NCBI GenBank assembly: GCA_020284085.1
Contig: JACEVL010000696.1
Location: 80,001 to 144,000, forward strand
DNA length: 64,000 bases
DNA from: Aporrectodea caliginosa
Lineage: Eukaryota; Annelida; Clitellata; Crassiclitellata; Lumbricidae
Reading direction: 5' to 3'
Program-made: the position numbers and the translations under genes
Part shown: piece by piece, positions 12,428 through 24,731 of the stretch
Layout of the letters: each line of letters starts with the position of its first letter
Position numbering within the stretch: position 1 is the first letter of the stretch
Notes under the pieces: generated by a model
Told to the model about the DNA's origin: nothing
What the model saw: only the letters and a program-made list of their open reading frames with translations
Databases searched by the model: none

Positions 12428-13956
12428 AGGACTAATACTGAGCTGAAGAAGGAAGTAGAATTGCATAGGCTATATTGTATAAAAATCCCCGACTAGATAA
12501 ATGCATTTGGTCTATAAGCTGCTTTTAACCTTTTGTCGTATGCCAATCATAGCCTATCGTTCATGCGCGACGCTCTGCTTCACACAAGTCTTGTTAAAAT
12601 ACAATAATAATGACAATTTGTATGGCGCCGTAACACAGCCATGCCGTTACAAGGGCGCCAAAATGTATCGATATTCGTGAGGTTTGCAACTTACATATAT
12701 TGCGTGAATTTATTCACTAGATTATCATCGACACGTCAAAGGTTTAACGAATTCGTATGGTACGGTATCAAGAGCTAACATTTTAGTTCTGTAATAACTT
12801 TCTACGGACTAGGGTTTCTTTCAAAAATGTGCCTATTTGATACGCTAATCGTGCTAAAAACAAAACTTCGTACAGGTACATACTTCGGTCCACGTAGCCT
12901 ACTCACCTTTAAGGTAGGCTAATGTGTGTGATGTCAAGTTTAAAAGTAGACCTGGATGGAAACCATGTGGAAACCCCATTAATCGGACGGCTGAGTTTAA
13001 CCTACAGAGTAACCATAAGTGAGAACTAAGGTCGAAAACAATAATTATTTTACTGCATAGGCCTACATTCTTTGAGAGGTCTTGAAAAGAACCTATAAAT
13101 ATATATATATATTCAGTTACATACACAGGCCTAAATTCGAATAATGTTGATAGACTGTATTGCAAATGCCTAATGACACATCTAAAAGTTTTTCATGACT
13201 TTATTGAAACTAAATATCTGCAAACATTTCAAATAGAACAAAACATGAAACATATGGATGTCATGTAACGGGCTGTGGTTTGATGGTTTGATAATAAACG
13301 AATATATGATATCATGTAAAATATCAGGCCAAAATGTCATTTTTCCGGAAAGCTAATTTAAAAAATAGGATAGTAGATGGCAATCATTCGACTACAGCTT
13401 CACATTTAGCCCCTGACACGATTAAGGCTTACTTCCTTACATTCACCTAAGGGCTACATGTACGGAGACACTGCGCATTGGTAGAAGCTATCTTGAATTG
13501 GACCGTCCACCTGGAAAAAACTTGCATCTCAATAAACAGTCAGGCTGGAACTTAGTCATACGTTATGGAAGAGCTAGAAGTAGCATTACACCTTTTCGTA
13601 CCGTCAGAACCACGCTCAAGCCATACACGAGCATAAAACAAGGAAGTAGCCAACTGCAAGCAGCACATAGAATGTATGAATAGACCAATGCATGGGCCAC
13701 AATGCTGTTATAGATAGCTCTGGCAGTTTTGCCGCTAAGCCATGACATGCACTGATTCCCACGGGTCTAGACAGGTTGTGCCCAAACGTCTTTGGGCTTA
13801 TGTATACAGACCATATTGTGTACACACTGACTGTACATTTCGATTTCTTCTTGAGGCCAAAGCGGTTAGATACGACACAACATGACCAGCACTAGACTAT
13901 AGTACGCCAACACTATTGCGAGGCATAACAAGAGTCATCTGTGAGGCATTGTTCCG
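12428..13956. other. Spacer between receptor genes 1 and 2
   Basis: Holds the putative promoter of gene 1 and the 3' flank of gene 2. I see no domain-bearing frame, no strong repeat and no RNA gene. Confidence 0.45.
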
Positions 13957-16900
13957 TCAGCAGTTTGCTTGGTTGAAGCTGAGAGGTGCGTAAACGGTGC
14001 CGTGGTTAGATGGCAGCACCAGATTGGCATCTTGATCGAGTCCCATTGCGCCTCTGATTGTGGCGTATTGAGCAGAGGAGCTGTTGTCCGATCGAGTTCC
14101 ACCGTTTTCCATTTCGTTCATCTCCGACGTTTCTGGGTTATTCTGGCTGCTCTTCGATGCGAATTTATTTGTGGACCGGGAATTTCCACCAGCAGTGCTA
14201 TAACGAATACCTCTTTCGTTACAAACAGTTAAAACCTGTTATTATCTATGTATGCGTGACATTGCGTGTGCATATATGTCTGCATAATATTGCATATACG
14301 TATGTATGTATGTATGCGTGTATGTCTGTATATTTATGCATGCATGTATGTATGTATGTATGCATATTAGGGTGTTTTTAGCGTACATGTGATATTTTCA
14401 AGTCAAAGATTTTTTATCGGCCTGGGCGAATTATCATGCCAATACATGTATAAACTCCATATCCGAAATTATATCTTGATAGCTGAACATTTAGGACTGG
14501 CGCAAGGCAACCGAAATTGGACACAATTGGCATACAGGCATCCACAATTTCAATGCAGGCTATCCTTAGGCCCCTCTCAGTTGCTGGCTCCCAAGTAATG
14601 AATATTCATGATAATGACGTCACTGACCTCACGGTGTCTATGTCACTGATCTCGTGTTGCAAATGGCGGGTAGCGGTGCTTTCTATCGTGTTGACGTTTG
14701 ACAGTTAATTAAACGTAAATAAGGTATAACGAGACGACTCTCACCTCAAGCATCTAGCATCAACCAGTCGATTATAATATTATATTAACCTTTACAGTCG
14801 AACCTAAGGAGTGGGATGGACGGTTATGGGCCGCACGTGTTGTACATAAATTTATTGCTCCACTGTGTCCCAGTGTCCCATATTGTAGTTCATGGGGACG
14901 TTGTCATGTGGACTGGTGAGCTGATCATAAGTCCTTCAGCGATCCATCAAGCAAGGAAAGATAACCGTGCAGCCCTAGCAGCAGAGATTCGTGAATCTTT
15001 CGATCCAAATGTTCCTCTTACTATTCACTGGGACGGCAAGATCATGCCAGATCTTACAGGGACAGAACGAGGGCGTGTTGATCGCCTTCCAATAATGGTA
15101 TCTGGCAAGGATGTGACCAAGCTATTGGCTATCCCCAAACTCAAATCCGGGACAGCTGCAGTCATGGCAGATGCATGTTTGGCTGAGATAAGAAGTTGGG
15201 GATTGGAAGACAGAATCGTGGCCATGTGTTTCGACACAACGGCGAGTAACACGGGTTGCAAGGGCGGCGTGTGCATCAAGCTGGAAGCGGAATTAGGAAA
15301 GGACCTCTTGAACCTTTCCTGTCGACATCATGTGTCTGAAATACTGTTCTAGAAAAGGTGTTTTCACTGCACAATTCTGTAAGGTCTCCAAAATTGGAAC
15401 TATTCAGGCATTTCCGTGACTTCTGGCCACAAATCGATCAGGCCAAGTATCGCACAGCAATGGATGATAAATATGCAGCACAGCGTGTCACATAAATTCG
15501 AGACGATGTGATCACCTTCGCATTGCAGCAACTGAGTATCGAAAACCACAGAGACGACTACAAAGAGCTACTAGAACTAACAGTCATTTTTCTAGGAGGA
15601 ATTCCACCGAAAGGAATATAGTTCAGGTACCCAGAGGCATTTCACCGCGCGCGTTGGATGGCACGTGCGATCTATGCGATCAAGATGTGGCTTTTCAGGG
15701 ATCAGTTTCCCATTCAACAACGCCAGAGCTCAGAGAGGGCATCTCGACAATCCTACTCTCAAAAGGTGTGGAATCATTTACTTCGAGTGTCCCTTTTTGT
15801 GACAACAACTTACGTCAATTACTGGTTCACCTGTACGTCACCCGCTGAAGCCCCAAGGAACGATCTTCAATTCCTGAAGGCAATCCATACGTACCCTGAC
15901 AAGGAAGTCTCACAGGTAGCCCTAACAGCTTTTACCGACACCTTTGATATCTGTCGGAGACCCTGGTAGGCCTCAGCCTTTTGATGATTCAGTCACCTTC
16001 GACGAAAAACAGCGCATGGTCTACACATGCGAAACAGTAAGGGATCCGATGAACCTCCAGAGAGACTTCCTCCAATACATAATCCACCTACAAAAGCACT
16101 TAAAGATTTCTTCACCACTTTTACCACCAAAATATCCCAGATCCTCGGATTGGATTAATCTTTTCTTGATCGAGACCCGCAACAATAGGAATCAGAACAA
16201 TCGTATACAGTGAGGCAAAAAAATATCATATCCGCCCTAAAAGTGACGAACGATTTGGCGGAGAAAGGAGTGGCTCTCATGCAGTCCTTCAAGGAAGCCC
16301 TGGTTTGAAATGAGGAGGAAAAACAGTTTGTTCTGCAAATGGTGGAGTACCATCGAAACAAGTTCCCAAAAGCACTAAAGGGAATAAAGAAATGACAAAT
16401 AACTGACGCTTGTTCTTTCGCGTTTGCCTTATATTATATGTTTAAGTGTTAAAAGTTGTTTGGATCTTTGAAAATGACAATGTATTACATTGTTTTCTAA
16501 GTGATAAATCTTCCGGGGCTTTGCGCCAGTTCTAAATCTATTCCGATTTTTGTCTAATTTGGCAAATGACAATTTTCCTCAAGGTGGAACACAAAAACAA
16601 CAAGGCCGATATTAATTTTGAAACTTCAATTTTTAAACACACCCTAATGCATATATTTATGTATGTATGTACAGTATATATGTATGTATGCATATAGGTA
16701 TGCATGCATGTATGTATGTATGCATGTATGTGAGTATGCAGGTGTGTATGTATGTATGTATGTATGTATGTATGTATGTATGTATGTATGTATGTATGTA
16801 TGTATGTATGTATGTATGTATGTACATGTAAGTATGTATAGATGTATTACTGAATATTAAATAAAGCTACAAGGTAGCAAACGAATTTTTAACGTTTCCT

Positions 16901-19900
16901 AAAAATATGGCTCCTTATTCTGAAATTCGTCAAGGAGACCTAGGTCCAGAAGAAATTGTTGTCAAAGAAAAAAATTAATGAAACCGATACAAGGAAATCG
17001 ATGAAAGGGTTTAGAATGCGGTACATGCACTAGCACGATGAAACATGGCGATCGTCAGCGCAGTCAAAAACTGGTCAGAGAAGATGAACATTCATGGCAG
17101 TCTCTAGTTACAGAAGCACAACGATATGATTTAAGATTTAATTTAGGATAATTAATAAGCCTATTGGTATTGCTCTTAATGAAGATACCTCGATTATATG
17201 CGGAAACAATGGTTAAAGACATCTGAGCCAGTAGGCCTATTACAGATAAATCTGCTTAATTGTTAGGGTGAAATCATTAATGTAGGAGCTAGGTAAATAA
17301 CAAATGAAGCCCACAACTGATGGGGCATTATATAGGCCTAAGGTTATAGATGCATCGTGTGTGCTAACAGTTTCTAACCTGTTTCGTTGTTTCCTCCGTA
17401 CGATAATAACGATGATGACAATAACGATTGAGATGACAACAGGTACTCCTATTCCAACGCCGAGTCCAACCGCCAAAGGAATATTCACGGAGCCTGTTTT
17501 AAAGAAATTTAAAAAACTGTTAGATGAAGTTGTGCTGGGCGTGTGCAAACGAAGGTTCAATCTGCTCAGTCAACTTCTTCTGATATATAAGTGGTTATAT
17601 AACTAAATAGCAATCAGATCGATTATCATAGCTATGTGCAGAATCATGAGGATAGGAGTGATTATCTTGCTTAGAAGGTTCGAAGGAATGAAAAGCAAAG
17701 GAAACTCACGACCACGCTGAATAGACACCATAAACGAGGACATAATAAGACCAGTGCTAAACATTACAAAGACACTAGGTTTTAAAAAACTTGGCCGAAA
17801 AGATTACCCTAACCCTGGTCTTAAAATCAATGCATTCTCACCCATCAACGCAAAACGGTTGGCGACAGCAACTGATAATAATGATCGTGGCGACGACGAT
17901 GATGATGATATAATGCACAAAAATTCACACAGCCATGTCACTGGTTGATTGCATTGCTGGACTTAGTCGTCCAACAGCAAAGTTAAAATTAGATATAAAA
18001 TATCTAGACTACATGAATTTAATCTAATCTAACCAACTAACTTCTACTGCGCCGCTACCATAATGCATAGAACACAATCAAAAGGCGATAATTTACTTGT
18101 ATCAATTTTGTTTTCATTCTTGGCGAATCTACAGTTAAGGGTTCAGTTTTATTTACCATGTGTAGATGTGTCTGAACTTGATGTTGAAGTTGAACTCAAA
18201 AGGCTATTTGTATTTCCAGGTGTTCCTGCTGGTGTAGGCCTAGGCCTACTCATCGTGATATTGGGTGTCGGTTCCGGTGTCATCACCGTCGTATTGATAA
18301 CTGGAATTAGACACTTCCACAATCAATTACATAGGCCTACATGCGTAATTTAAGATGCAATGAACTACAAAGTGATCACGTTTATTTTGAGACTTGAATA
18401 GGCCTACGTGCATATTGAACAGGTTAAATATAACTATATAATTTAATTAATCCAGAGTTGGAACCATAAAATTTCGCTGTCAGAGTGACAGTAGATACAA
18501 CAGTTTATTCAGACTGCAGGTAAATAAACTGGGCTTGGAGTAGGTCTCGGCGGTTGGATAGTGAATAGTGGCGATGTAAGAGAGTTGGGACGTTTGAAGG
18601 TCCTTACCTCTACTCCATAAGCGTTTGAAAACTGCCTGCTTGCTGTTCGTATGTCTTTAGGTCGAGGCGCCTCTAAGGAGTTTGTTTTGAAGCGGTGCAT
18701 ACTGCATAGGCTACAAATTCATCAGTCCAATTAAAAAATACACTATTTGCCCATGATTATACTTTTTAAATGTTTAAAATGTCTTACCTTGACATATAAA
18801 ATGGGAATCCTCAGTGCAGTTCCGATCTCTCCAATATAGAACTTCCTCTTCGTCCGTGTTAAGGCAGGTTGGAGATGCGTCGTTTGGCTGATCCGTTTTC
18901 CAAAAAGTATATGTAATATCCCACGACGAACCATTCACTAAACAGTTAACTTGGATTATTCACGACGGACTAATATAATGTCTAATATAATGTGATGTCA
19001 TGTAATGCGATGTAGTTGAACGTTATGTGATCGGACGCGATACATTGTAATGCAGTGCAAACATGTTATCACTGAATGAATTTAATCTTGTTATCGTGGT
19101 TACAATTGGCCTAGAAGCAAAAAGTTGCTAGACAGTTTCTTAAATTAAATTTCAGTAAAGCTCTAATGAGCGACGGGCGCTAATGGAGAACATTTTAAAG
19201 AAGATGGTCAGTTAGGAAAGTCAATTTGCAACTGAAGTTTGATTATTTCATGCTAAATGTCGTTTCTGCGTGTCAAGTTACTGGCTTAGACCTTTGGTAG
19301 ACGCTACAATTCTCGAGCAGCTCAGCGAGCCGTGAAAATGAGCCCGTGCTTTCTTGCCGCTTTGAATAGACCTACACTGCTCTGGAGAATCGCTAACTTG
19401 AATGTCGGACACCATTTGTGTGAGATAGGGATTGTCAGAATAAGAGGGAATAGGAATCAAATAATTAAAGTAGGCATAAGAGAAAAGAACAATGGTCTAT
19501 CACATCATAAAAAAACAAGAACAACATGCCTGCATTTTTCCAGCTCCAACGACTGTTTCGTAATCCAACCCAATATTTTTTGGAGTCAATTTTTCCATCA
19601 AGAAGAGAAATATTAGTGAACGATGCCAAATCGCCACTTTTTAGAAGACAGGCGTTTCTTGCGCTAAACCATGACAACCCTTCATTGTACATTACATAAC
19701 AGCGCTTTTCAAAGTAGAAAGCCATCTGTCCTGTGTCGTTTGCGCAAGCAGCTGAAAATAAACTGATCCACCTTGCACAATATCCAATGAGTTTTGTCTT
19801 CTGACACAATAGACTACAAAGGCAGGTAATGGTTATTCAAATATGTCACAAAACTTAAACGTACCGTTGAAACCATTCATAATATCTTTAACTGTATAGG

Positions 19901-22756
19901 AAACTTCTTTCTGACTGACTATTTGGGTATTGATCTGACTTCTGCCATATTTTGGTGCACCTTCGGTTGGTGCTTTGTGCATTAGCCACTGTAGCCATAG
20001 AAGTTTCGAATTATAATTGCATAAAGACCTTCTTGTGTATCCAAATATAATGTTCATTTAATTTACTTAGAATAATATTCATAGGAAAACATCTACAAGA
20101 TCAATAGCATAGGATAATTTCAGCGAATAGATGACGTCTCTAAACTTCACCTAATTAAAAAAAAGGACGAATTACCTTTATATTATGTCATTACTTTAAG
20201 GAATGAGTTGCATCACATATTTTTTGATACATAATTTATTGACCTTTCTAAAAATATTCGATATCAGTGCTATCATTTTACCTGCAGGAGTTGGATAACA
20301 GCATAGATAGGAGTGGCTATCTTTTGGATTTGATGGGTATGCAAGAACCTTTCCTGAAGAATTTGATACGAAGGCGTAACTCTTGTTATACTCTCCTTGC
20401 CCCTGAATAACTTCTGCTAATAAACATTGATCATATGTAGCACATAGAATAACTATAGAATAAAATACAATCATATATATGTTACAGTGAATGTGCATTA
20501 TCAGGGAATGTGTATATACCCTGAAATTTTCAGGGTAGATGCATATTCCCTGATTCACTCGGGGAATGTATACATTCCCTGAAAAAACCAGGGTATATAC
20601 ATATACCCTGAAATTTTCGAGTGATTTTATACACTTACCCTGACTACAATAACACATTAAGTCAGATTTCCCTGAAAATTTCAGTGTATGTGTAACATCT
20701 ACTGTTACATTTCACATGTCTATACACATACCCTGAAAATCTCAGGGTATGTGTGTAACATTTTCTGTTTCATTTCACACAATTTGACAGGCATCTGCCG
20801 GTTCCAGGGCAGTTACCTAACCGCCACACAGCGATTTCATCTGAACCACGGTTCACAGAGCAACTTCTTCATCTTGGAGACGTTAGCATCTGGCAGAAGC
20901 TCGTTTTCTCTGAGTTTTAATTTGTTCTGATTTGGTTCTGTTGCCACTTCACCTGACGCTGGAGAGTTGTCTACGGTCGAAGTATAATCTGCATGATGTC
21001 AACTACTGAGTTGATAGGCAACCTCAGCCGCTAGCTTTGTAGACAACGGACGAAGATCACAGTATTTGATCAGATGATTTTGGTATACCATGATCCATTT
21101 GTGATGTCCACTAGGCATAGACTGCATATCAATCAGGTCCACTTGTCCACGTCATCACTCGTTATGTTGGCGTACTTAATTGACCGCCAATACATAAAAC
21201 AAACAGATGCACATGCCTCAAAGTTCTTGTGAAATGGAATGGTAGATGTTACACATACCCTGAAATTTTCAGGGTATGTGTATAGAAATCTGGCTTAATG
21301 TGTTATTGTAAAAGCCTTTCAGGGTATGTGTGTAGAAATCACATGAAATTTTCAGGGTATATGTATATACCCTGGTTTTTTCATGGAATGTATACATTCC
21401 CCGAGTGAATCAGGGAATATGCATCTACCCTGAAAATTTCAGGGTATATACACATTCCCTGATACTACACATTCACTGTAACATATATAATTGTAATTAT
21501 AATTATAATTAGCCACTTCTGTTGCACAGGTGTCTAATCATGCACGAGGCATCGATCGATGGCACACCAAAGCCAATTCCTAATCAGGCTAATATTCAGA
21601 AGATCAGCCTATGTCGGATAAGCAACGCACAGACACAGGGAACAGGTTCCTCAGGTTAATCAAGAACAGTTCTTGATTTAGGCAAAGTTAATCAGATGAC
21701 CTCATTGAATAATATTAAGTCTTGGGGAAATGAACTGATTATAAATATTGTGGTTTGGGCAAAGTTCACCGTTTTATAAACTATGAGTCCAAGTTTTATA
21801 CGAATTATTTGCTGAATCGGAAGCCAATGCAAAGATTTTAGCAACTGGGTTATGTCTTCATAATTTGGACGTATTAGTTATGACTAAAGAGTTCTGAACT
21901 TTCTTTAGCTTCTGCATGTTTGACTTATTGATACCAATAAGAAGCGAGTTACAGTAATCTAGGAAACTTGGAACCAATAGCCTACATTTGTTCCTTTTGA
22001 AGTGACGACATCCACAATTGCTGCCGACCTAAAGACATAGAAGTTGTCCAAAGCTGACACTGACCAGACAAAACAGAGACTGACTATCTTTCAAGTTGCA
22101 CATAACCATTTAAGTTGCTTTAAAAGTGTTACAACAGATTGCTAAGTGTTAATTGTTGTCTAATTACCATTTTCGGAATATATGCTTCCGTCCAGCCAAG
22201 TCCAGTTTGCAGGCTGGCTATTGAACGCCTTCGCACCAATCCATATCCCTGTATTCCGTTCATCTCCAGTGGTGAAAGTACGGACAGCTGCTTCGAATCC
22301 TCTTTGACGCTCTGGCGTTTCCACAATCGGCAGTGTTGAATTGAATTCTTTGCACCTATCTTGTGCGTCTTGCCAATTTCTTGCAACATTAGGATCCGGT
22401 CTTATATAACATACATCTCCGAAACAAAACTGATTCAGTGACGGCAACGTTGATTGCGTGTTCACTGCTGAAAAGTACCCTAAAAGTCCAATAAACTTAA
22501 ACGGATCATTGACTTATTATTGATTTTCATTTACATCAGGAAGTAGGGAAATGCTTTAACGCAAGCAAACTATCTTCCATATCCTTAGGCACGAGTTTTA
22601 ATAATTTAGTAATCGCCTTAGAGATAGATGACAGTATTAGCTTACGCCAATTGCATAATATCACAGTCTAAAAAGAACGAAAATTACGACCGCAAAACAC
22701 TCACCAAATATGATACAAGCTTGTAAAATCATTATAACGCAAAATGTGAAATTCAT
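13957..22756 (-). CDS. Lectin receptor gene 2: two-CTLD transmembrane receptor, tail type A, no clear stalk
   Basis: Exons in transcript order: 22756-22705 (ATG, signal peptide), 22479-22168 and 20413-20282 (CTLD1), 19751-19530 and 18937-18788 (CTLD2), 17493-17379 (membrane span), 14197-13957 (tail, TGA). Joined without a stalk exon the frame still closes, giving 407 residues, because the stalk exon is phase 1-1 in the other genes. CTLD2 has QPN in place of gene 1's QPD, then WRDRNC. The span ([15 protein letters not shown], then an Ile/Val run and RRKQR) and tail (YATI, 21 residues, YAPL, ending FNQANC) match gene 1. The CTLD1 exon is about four-fifths identical to gene 3 by eye. The donor after 19530 is GC. 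A 2.3-kb transposon lies in the last intron and a 1-kb foldback element within the CTLD1 intron. Confidence 0.78.
14290..14360. repeat. TATG microsatellite, left part
   Basis: Imperfect TATG/TGTATG repeats that resume at 16654. The 14367-16647 element is inserted inside this tract. Confidence 0.75.
14367..16647 (+). mobile_element. 2.3-kb DNA transposon inserted in a TATG microsatellite
   Basis: Both ends begin TTAGGGTGT when read inward (left 14367; right reverse complement from 16647), with 13 of the first 14 positions matching. A second inverted pair, ACTGGCGCAAG, lies further in (near 14495 and 16525). TGCATA flanks both sides (14361-14366 and 16648-16653) and may be a 6-bp target duplication, though the flanks are repetitive. 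The element carries a decayed transposase-like gene. I do not assign a superfamily. Confidence 0.75.
14816..16395 (+). pseudogene. Decayed transposase-like gene of the 14367-16647 element
   Basis: The first frame (14816-15352) includes [11 protein letters not shown] and [11 protein letters not shown] and ends in a CRHH block. After a stop the homology-like reading continues through [16 protein letters not shown], the frame near 15640-15960 ([20 protein letters not shown]) and a C-terminal block near 16240-16395 ([26 protein letters not shown]). At least four stops or shifts break it. I recall similar repeated proteins in cnidarian and other invertebrate genomes but cannot name the family. The DTTASN and CRHH patches resemble transposase core signatures, and the inverted-repeat boundaries support a transposon origin. 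Confidence 0.65.
16654..16845. repeat. TATG microsatellite, right part
   Basis: Nearly perfect (TATG)n from about 16745 to 16825, with less regular repeats on either side. It is the continuation of the tract at 14290-14360. Confidence 0.95.
18608..18701 (-). other. Possible degenerate stalk exon of receptor gene 2
   Basis: Bounded by an acceptor (CCTATGCAG) and a good donor (GAG|GTAAGG). It sits where the stalk exon is expected, between CTLD2 and the membrane exon. Entered in phase 1 from CTLD2 it reads VCTASKQTP and then meets TAG, and its 94-bp length would break phase. If included, it would give a secreted protein ending just after CTLD2. It may simply be a dead exon. Confidence 0.3.
20474..21489. 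mobile_element. Foldback element with long inverted arms and nested palindromes
   Basis: The left arm (20474 to about 20770) and right arm (about 21245 to 21489) are inverted copies of one another: the left begins TATATATGTTACAGTGAATG and the right ends with its complement. Inside each arm, short palindromes of the type CCCTGAAATTTTCAGGG recur many times, so both local hairpins and a roughly 250-bp arm-to-arm stem can form. The middle is unrelated unique sequence. No transposase is present. Confidence 0.85.
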
Positions 22757-23278
22757 GCTGAAACGGAATGTCGTATTACACGCAATAAAGGAAGCAGGAA
22801 TGAAAATACTTCATAAATTACCCTATCTATTTGAATCCCACTAGGCTACAAACTTCCTTAATTCTCTTGTGTTTGCATATCAGGCTATGCCTCACCTATC
22901 ATCCAGACGACTCGGTCTGATTCACAAGAGCTCTAGACCAATATTGGTATTAGGCAGCTCATAATCGCGTCTTTTCATTAGATCATCAGTTCGTAGGTTT
23001 CACATGGTAAAAAAATAAAGGACTGTTTAACTTAACACGTAAACGAAAAGCGAGTGCTTAAAGTGACTAGGACACGTTAAAGTGCTAATACTTGTCTGAG
23101 ATTCACTTGCTTTAGCTAGTACACCGTCAGAAAATAGCATTAACTGTTTGCCATAATGCAGTTCCGGATGCCATGAAAATGCGATTTTATTCCATTCAAG
23201 AAACATTGCTTTCTGCGGCGTTAACTAGAACGGAAGGTTTAGTGTTGCTAGAGGTGAAATACAAGTAAGCCCTCTGGT
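22757..23278. other. Upstream flank of receptor gene 2
   Basis: Resembles the upstream flank of gene 3 (31236-31380) as far as about 22960. It probably contains the promoter, but I see no recognisable element. Confidence 0.4.
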
Positions 23279-23530
23279 ACTCGGACCTTCTGGGTATCAA
23301 TTTTTACCTACTGGGTATTAATTTATGACCTACTGGGTGTTGATTCTGACCTTCTGGGTTTTAAATTATGACCTGCTGGGTGTTACTTTTTGTGTAATGA
23401 CTGTGATCTTCTAGGTATTGATTTATGATCTCTTTCTTGTAATGAATGCGATCTTCCGAATATTGATTTTCGACCTAGTATGCAATGATTCAGACCTTAT
23501 GGGCATTTGCCCCAACCTTCTTAGTATTTA
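23279..23530. repeat. Degenerate tandem repeat, unit about 28-31 bp
   Basis: The phrase GACCTTCTGGGTATTAATTT recurs with changes at about 30-bp steps (TACTGGGTATTAATTTATGA, CTACTGGGTGTTGATT, CTTCTGGGTTTTAAATT, CTGCTGGGTGTTACTT and so on), decaying to the right. Non-coding, between receptor genes 2 and 3. Confidence 0.75.
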
Positions 23531-24731
23531 CTTGATAACGGTTTCGTCAAGTCGCGCAAATCGGTTGTCAACTAGTGCGTTAGACCCCGGCGCTATAGAA
23601 CTTTCGGTGCAGCGCCCTCAGAGGTCTCAAACACAATCGTTGAATTTGTATATCCAGCGCGCTACGGAACAGACTACAGCGCCGGACAACAACAGACTCA
23701 ACAGACCAGTGCAGTTGTAGTTTTATGGTGCTTAGGAAATGCCAAAAGCACAATGATCAATCGTTAAGGAGGCCGTAACAATTAAATGTTCTTAAATTCA
23801 AATTAACTACAGCTGCTGATATTGCGACTGTTGTAGGGGTGTGCATTGTCTCGGTTCTTGAAGTTCTTTGCGGTTCTGAAACTGTTAATTTTGAATGCTC
23901 ATCCATTTCAGGCGTTGATAAGGCAAACAAGGTGAAGGTGAAGATTTTGCTTTTGGACACTATCTCAATTTTTTCTTTGCGTTGCACTATCTGAATTTCC
24001 TGCTTATTAAACTATTTTATTCTTACATAATATATTTACACAAGTAACTTTAGTATTAATAAAATTATTACTTCATGTTATCCACAAAGCAGACTAAAGG
24101 TATTTAACAGTTTATTATGCAACGCTAATTAGCAATAATTTATACAGCAACAATTTTGAGATCTTAAAACTGACTCAAACCTGCATACTCCGCATTACAA
24201 GGTGAGCACTCAAACCCAGTCAATGTCAAACGATATAATGAATGAAAGAATGAATGAACACATGAATGAGCAAACTAGTGAATGAATTGATGCAAATTGT
24301 GATATATGTGGCACAAGACACCGGAATTCAAAACCCGGCAAATTCATTGATACCATTGCGCTGAGAATTCGTAGCTCAAATTTTAAAAATTTTTTTGAAA
24401 AAACAATGTCGAAAATATATTATAGGGCTACACATTGGACTGTACAATGCTACGAAATATAGGCCTATAATTAATAAGAAAACTAGACTATTCAAGCATT
24501 AAACTGTTTAATAAGAAATTTTTTAAATCAATAGGCCTATATACAATCGAATCACTGGTGGTAAAGAAATTTGATGAACAATTTAAAAAGCTATGTGACA
24601 GCCTGTATCTCTTAAGTTCGCACAAACGTCATTTACACTAAGAGTCAGACATTTTGAATAAGCGTTGCATATGGCGACATTTCGCTTTGGTTCACATATC
24701 CGGAGTCTAATGTCGATTCTTCTGGTTGTGG
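23531..24731. other. 3' flank of receptor gene 3, shared with gene 4
   Basis: From about 24170 onward it aligns with 31770-32169 plus 32956-32981 (for example ACACCGGAA, GAGAATTCGTAGCTCAAAT, TTAAGTTCGCACAAACGTCA). This shows that the 3' ends of genes 3 and 4 arose by duplication. A (GAAT)n patch lies near 24240-24290. No gene seen. Confidence 0.6.

Noticed and set aside
12899..13165. 88-codon minus-strand frame
   Set aside because: No domain, no splice sites fitting the receptor phases, and not conserved in the other receptor spacers.
14816..15352. Intact host gene of 178 residues
   Set aside because: Homology-like reading continues past its stop in other frames to 16395 and the whole lies between inverted transposon ends, so it is the front part of a decayed element gene.
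17754..17948. Asp-rich plus-strand frame, and Ile-rich minus-strand reading, near 17900
   Set aside because: Both come from a short GATGATGAT simple repeat; stops interrupt the minus-strand reading.
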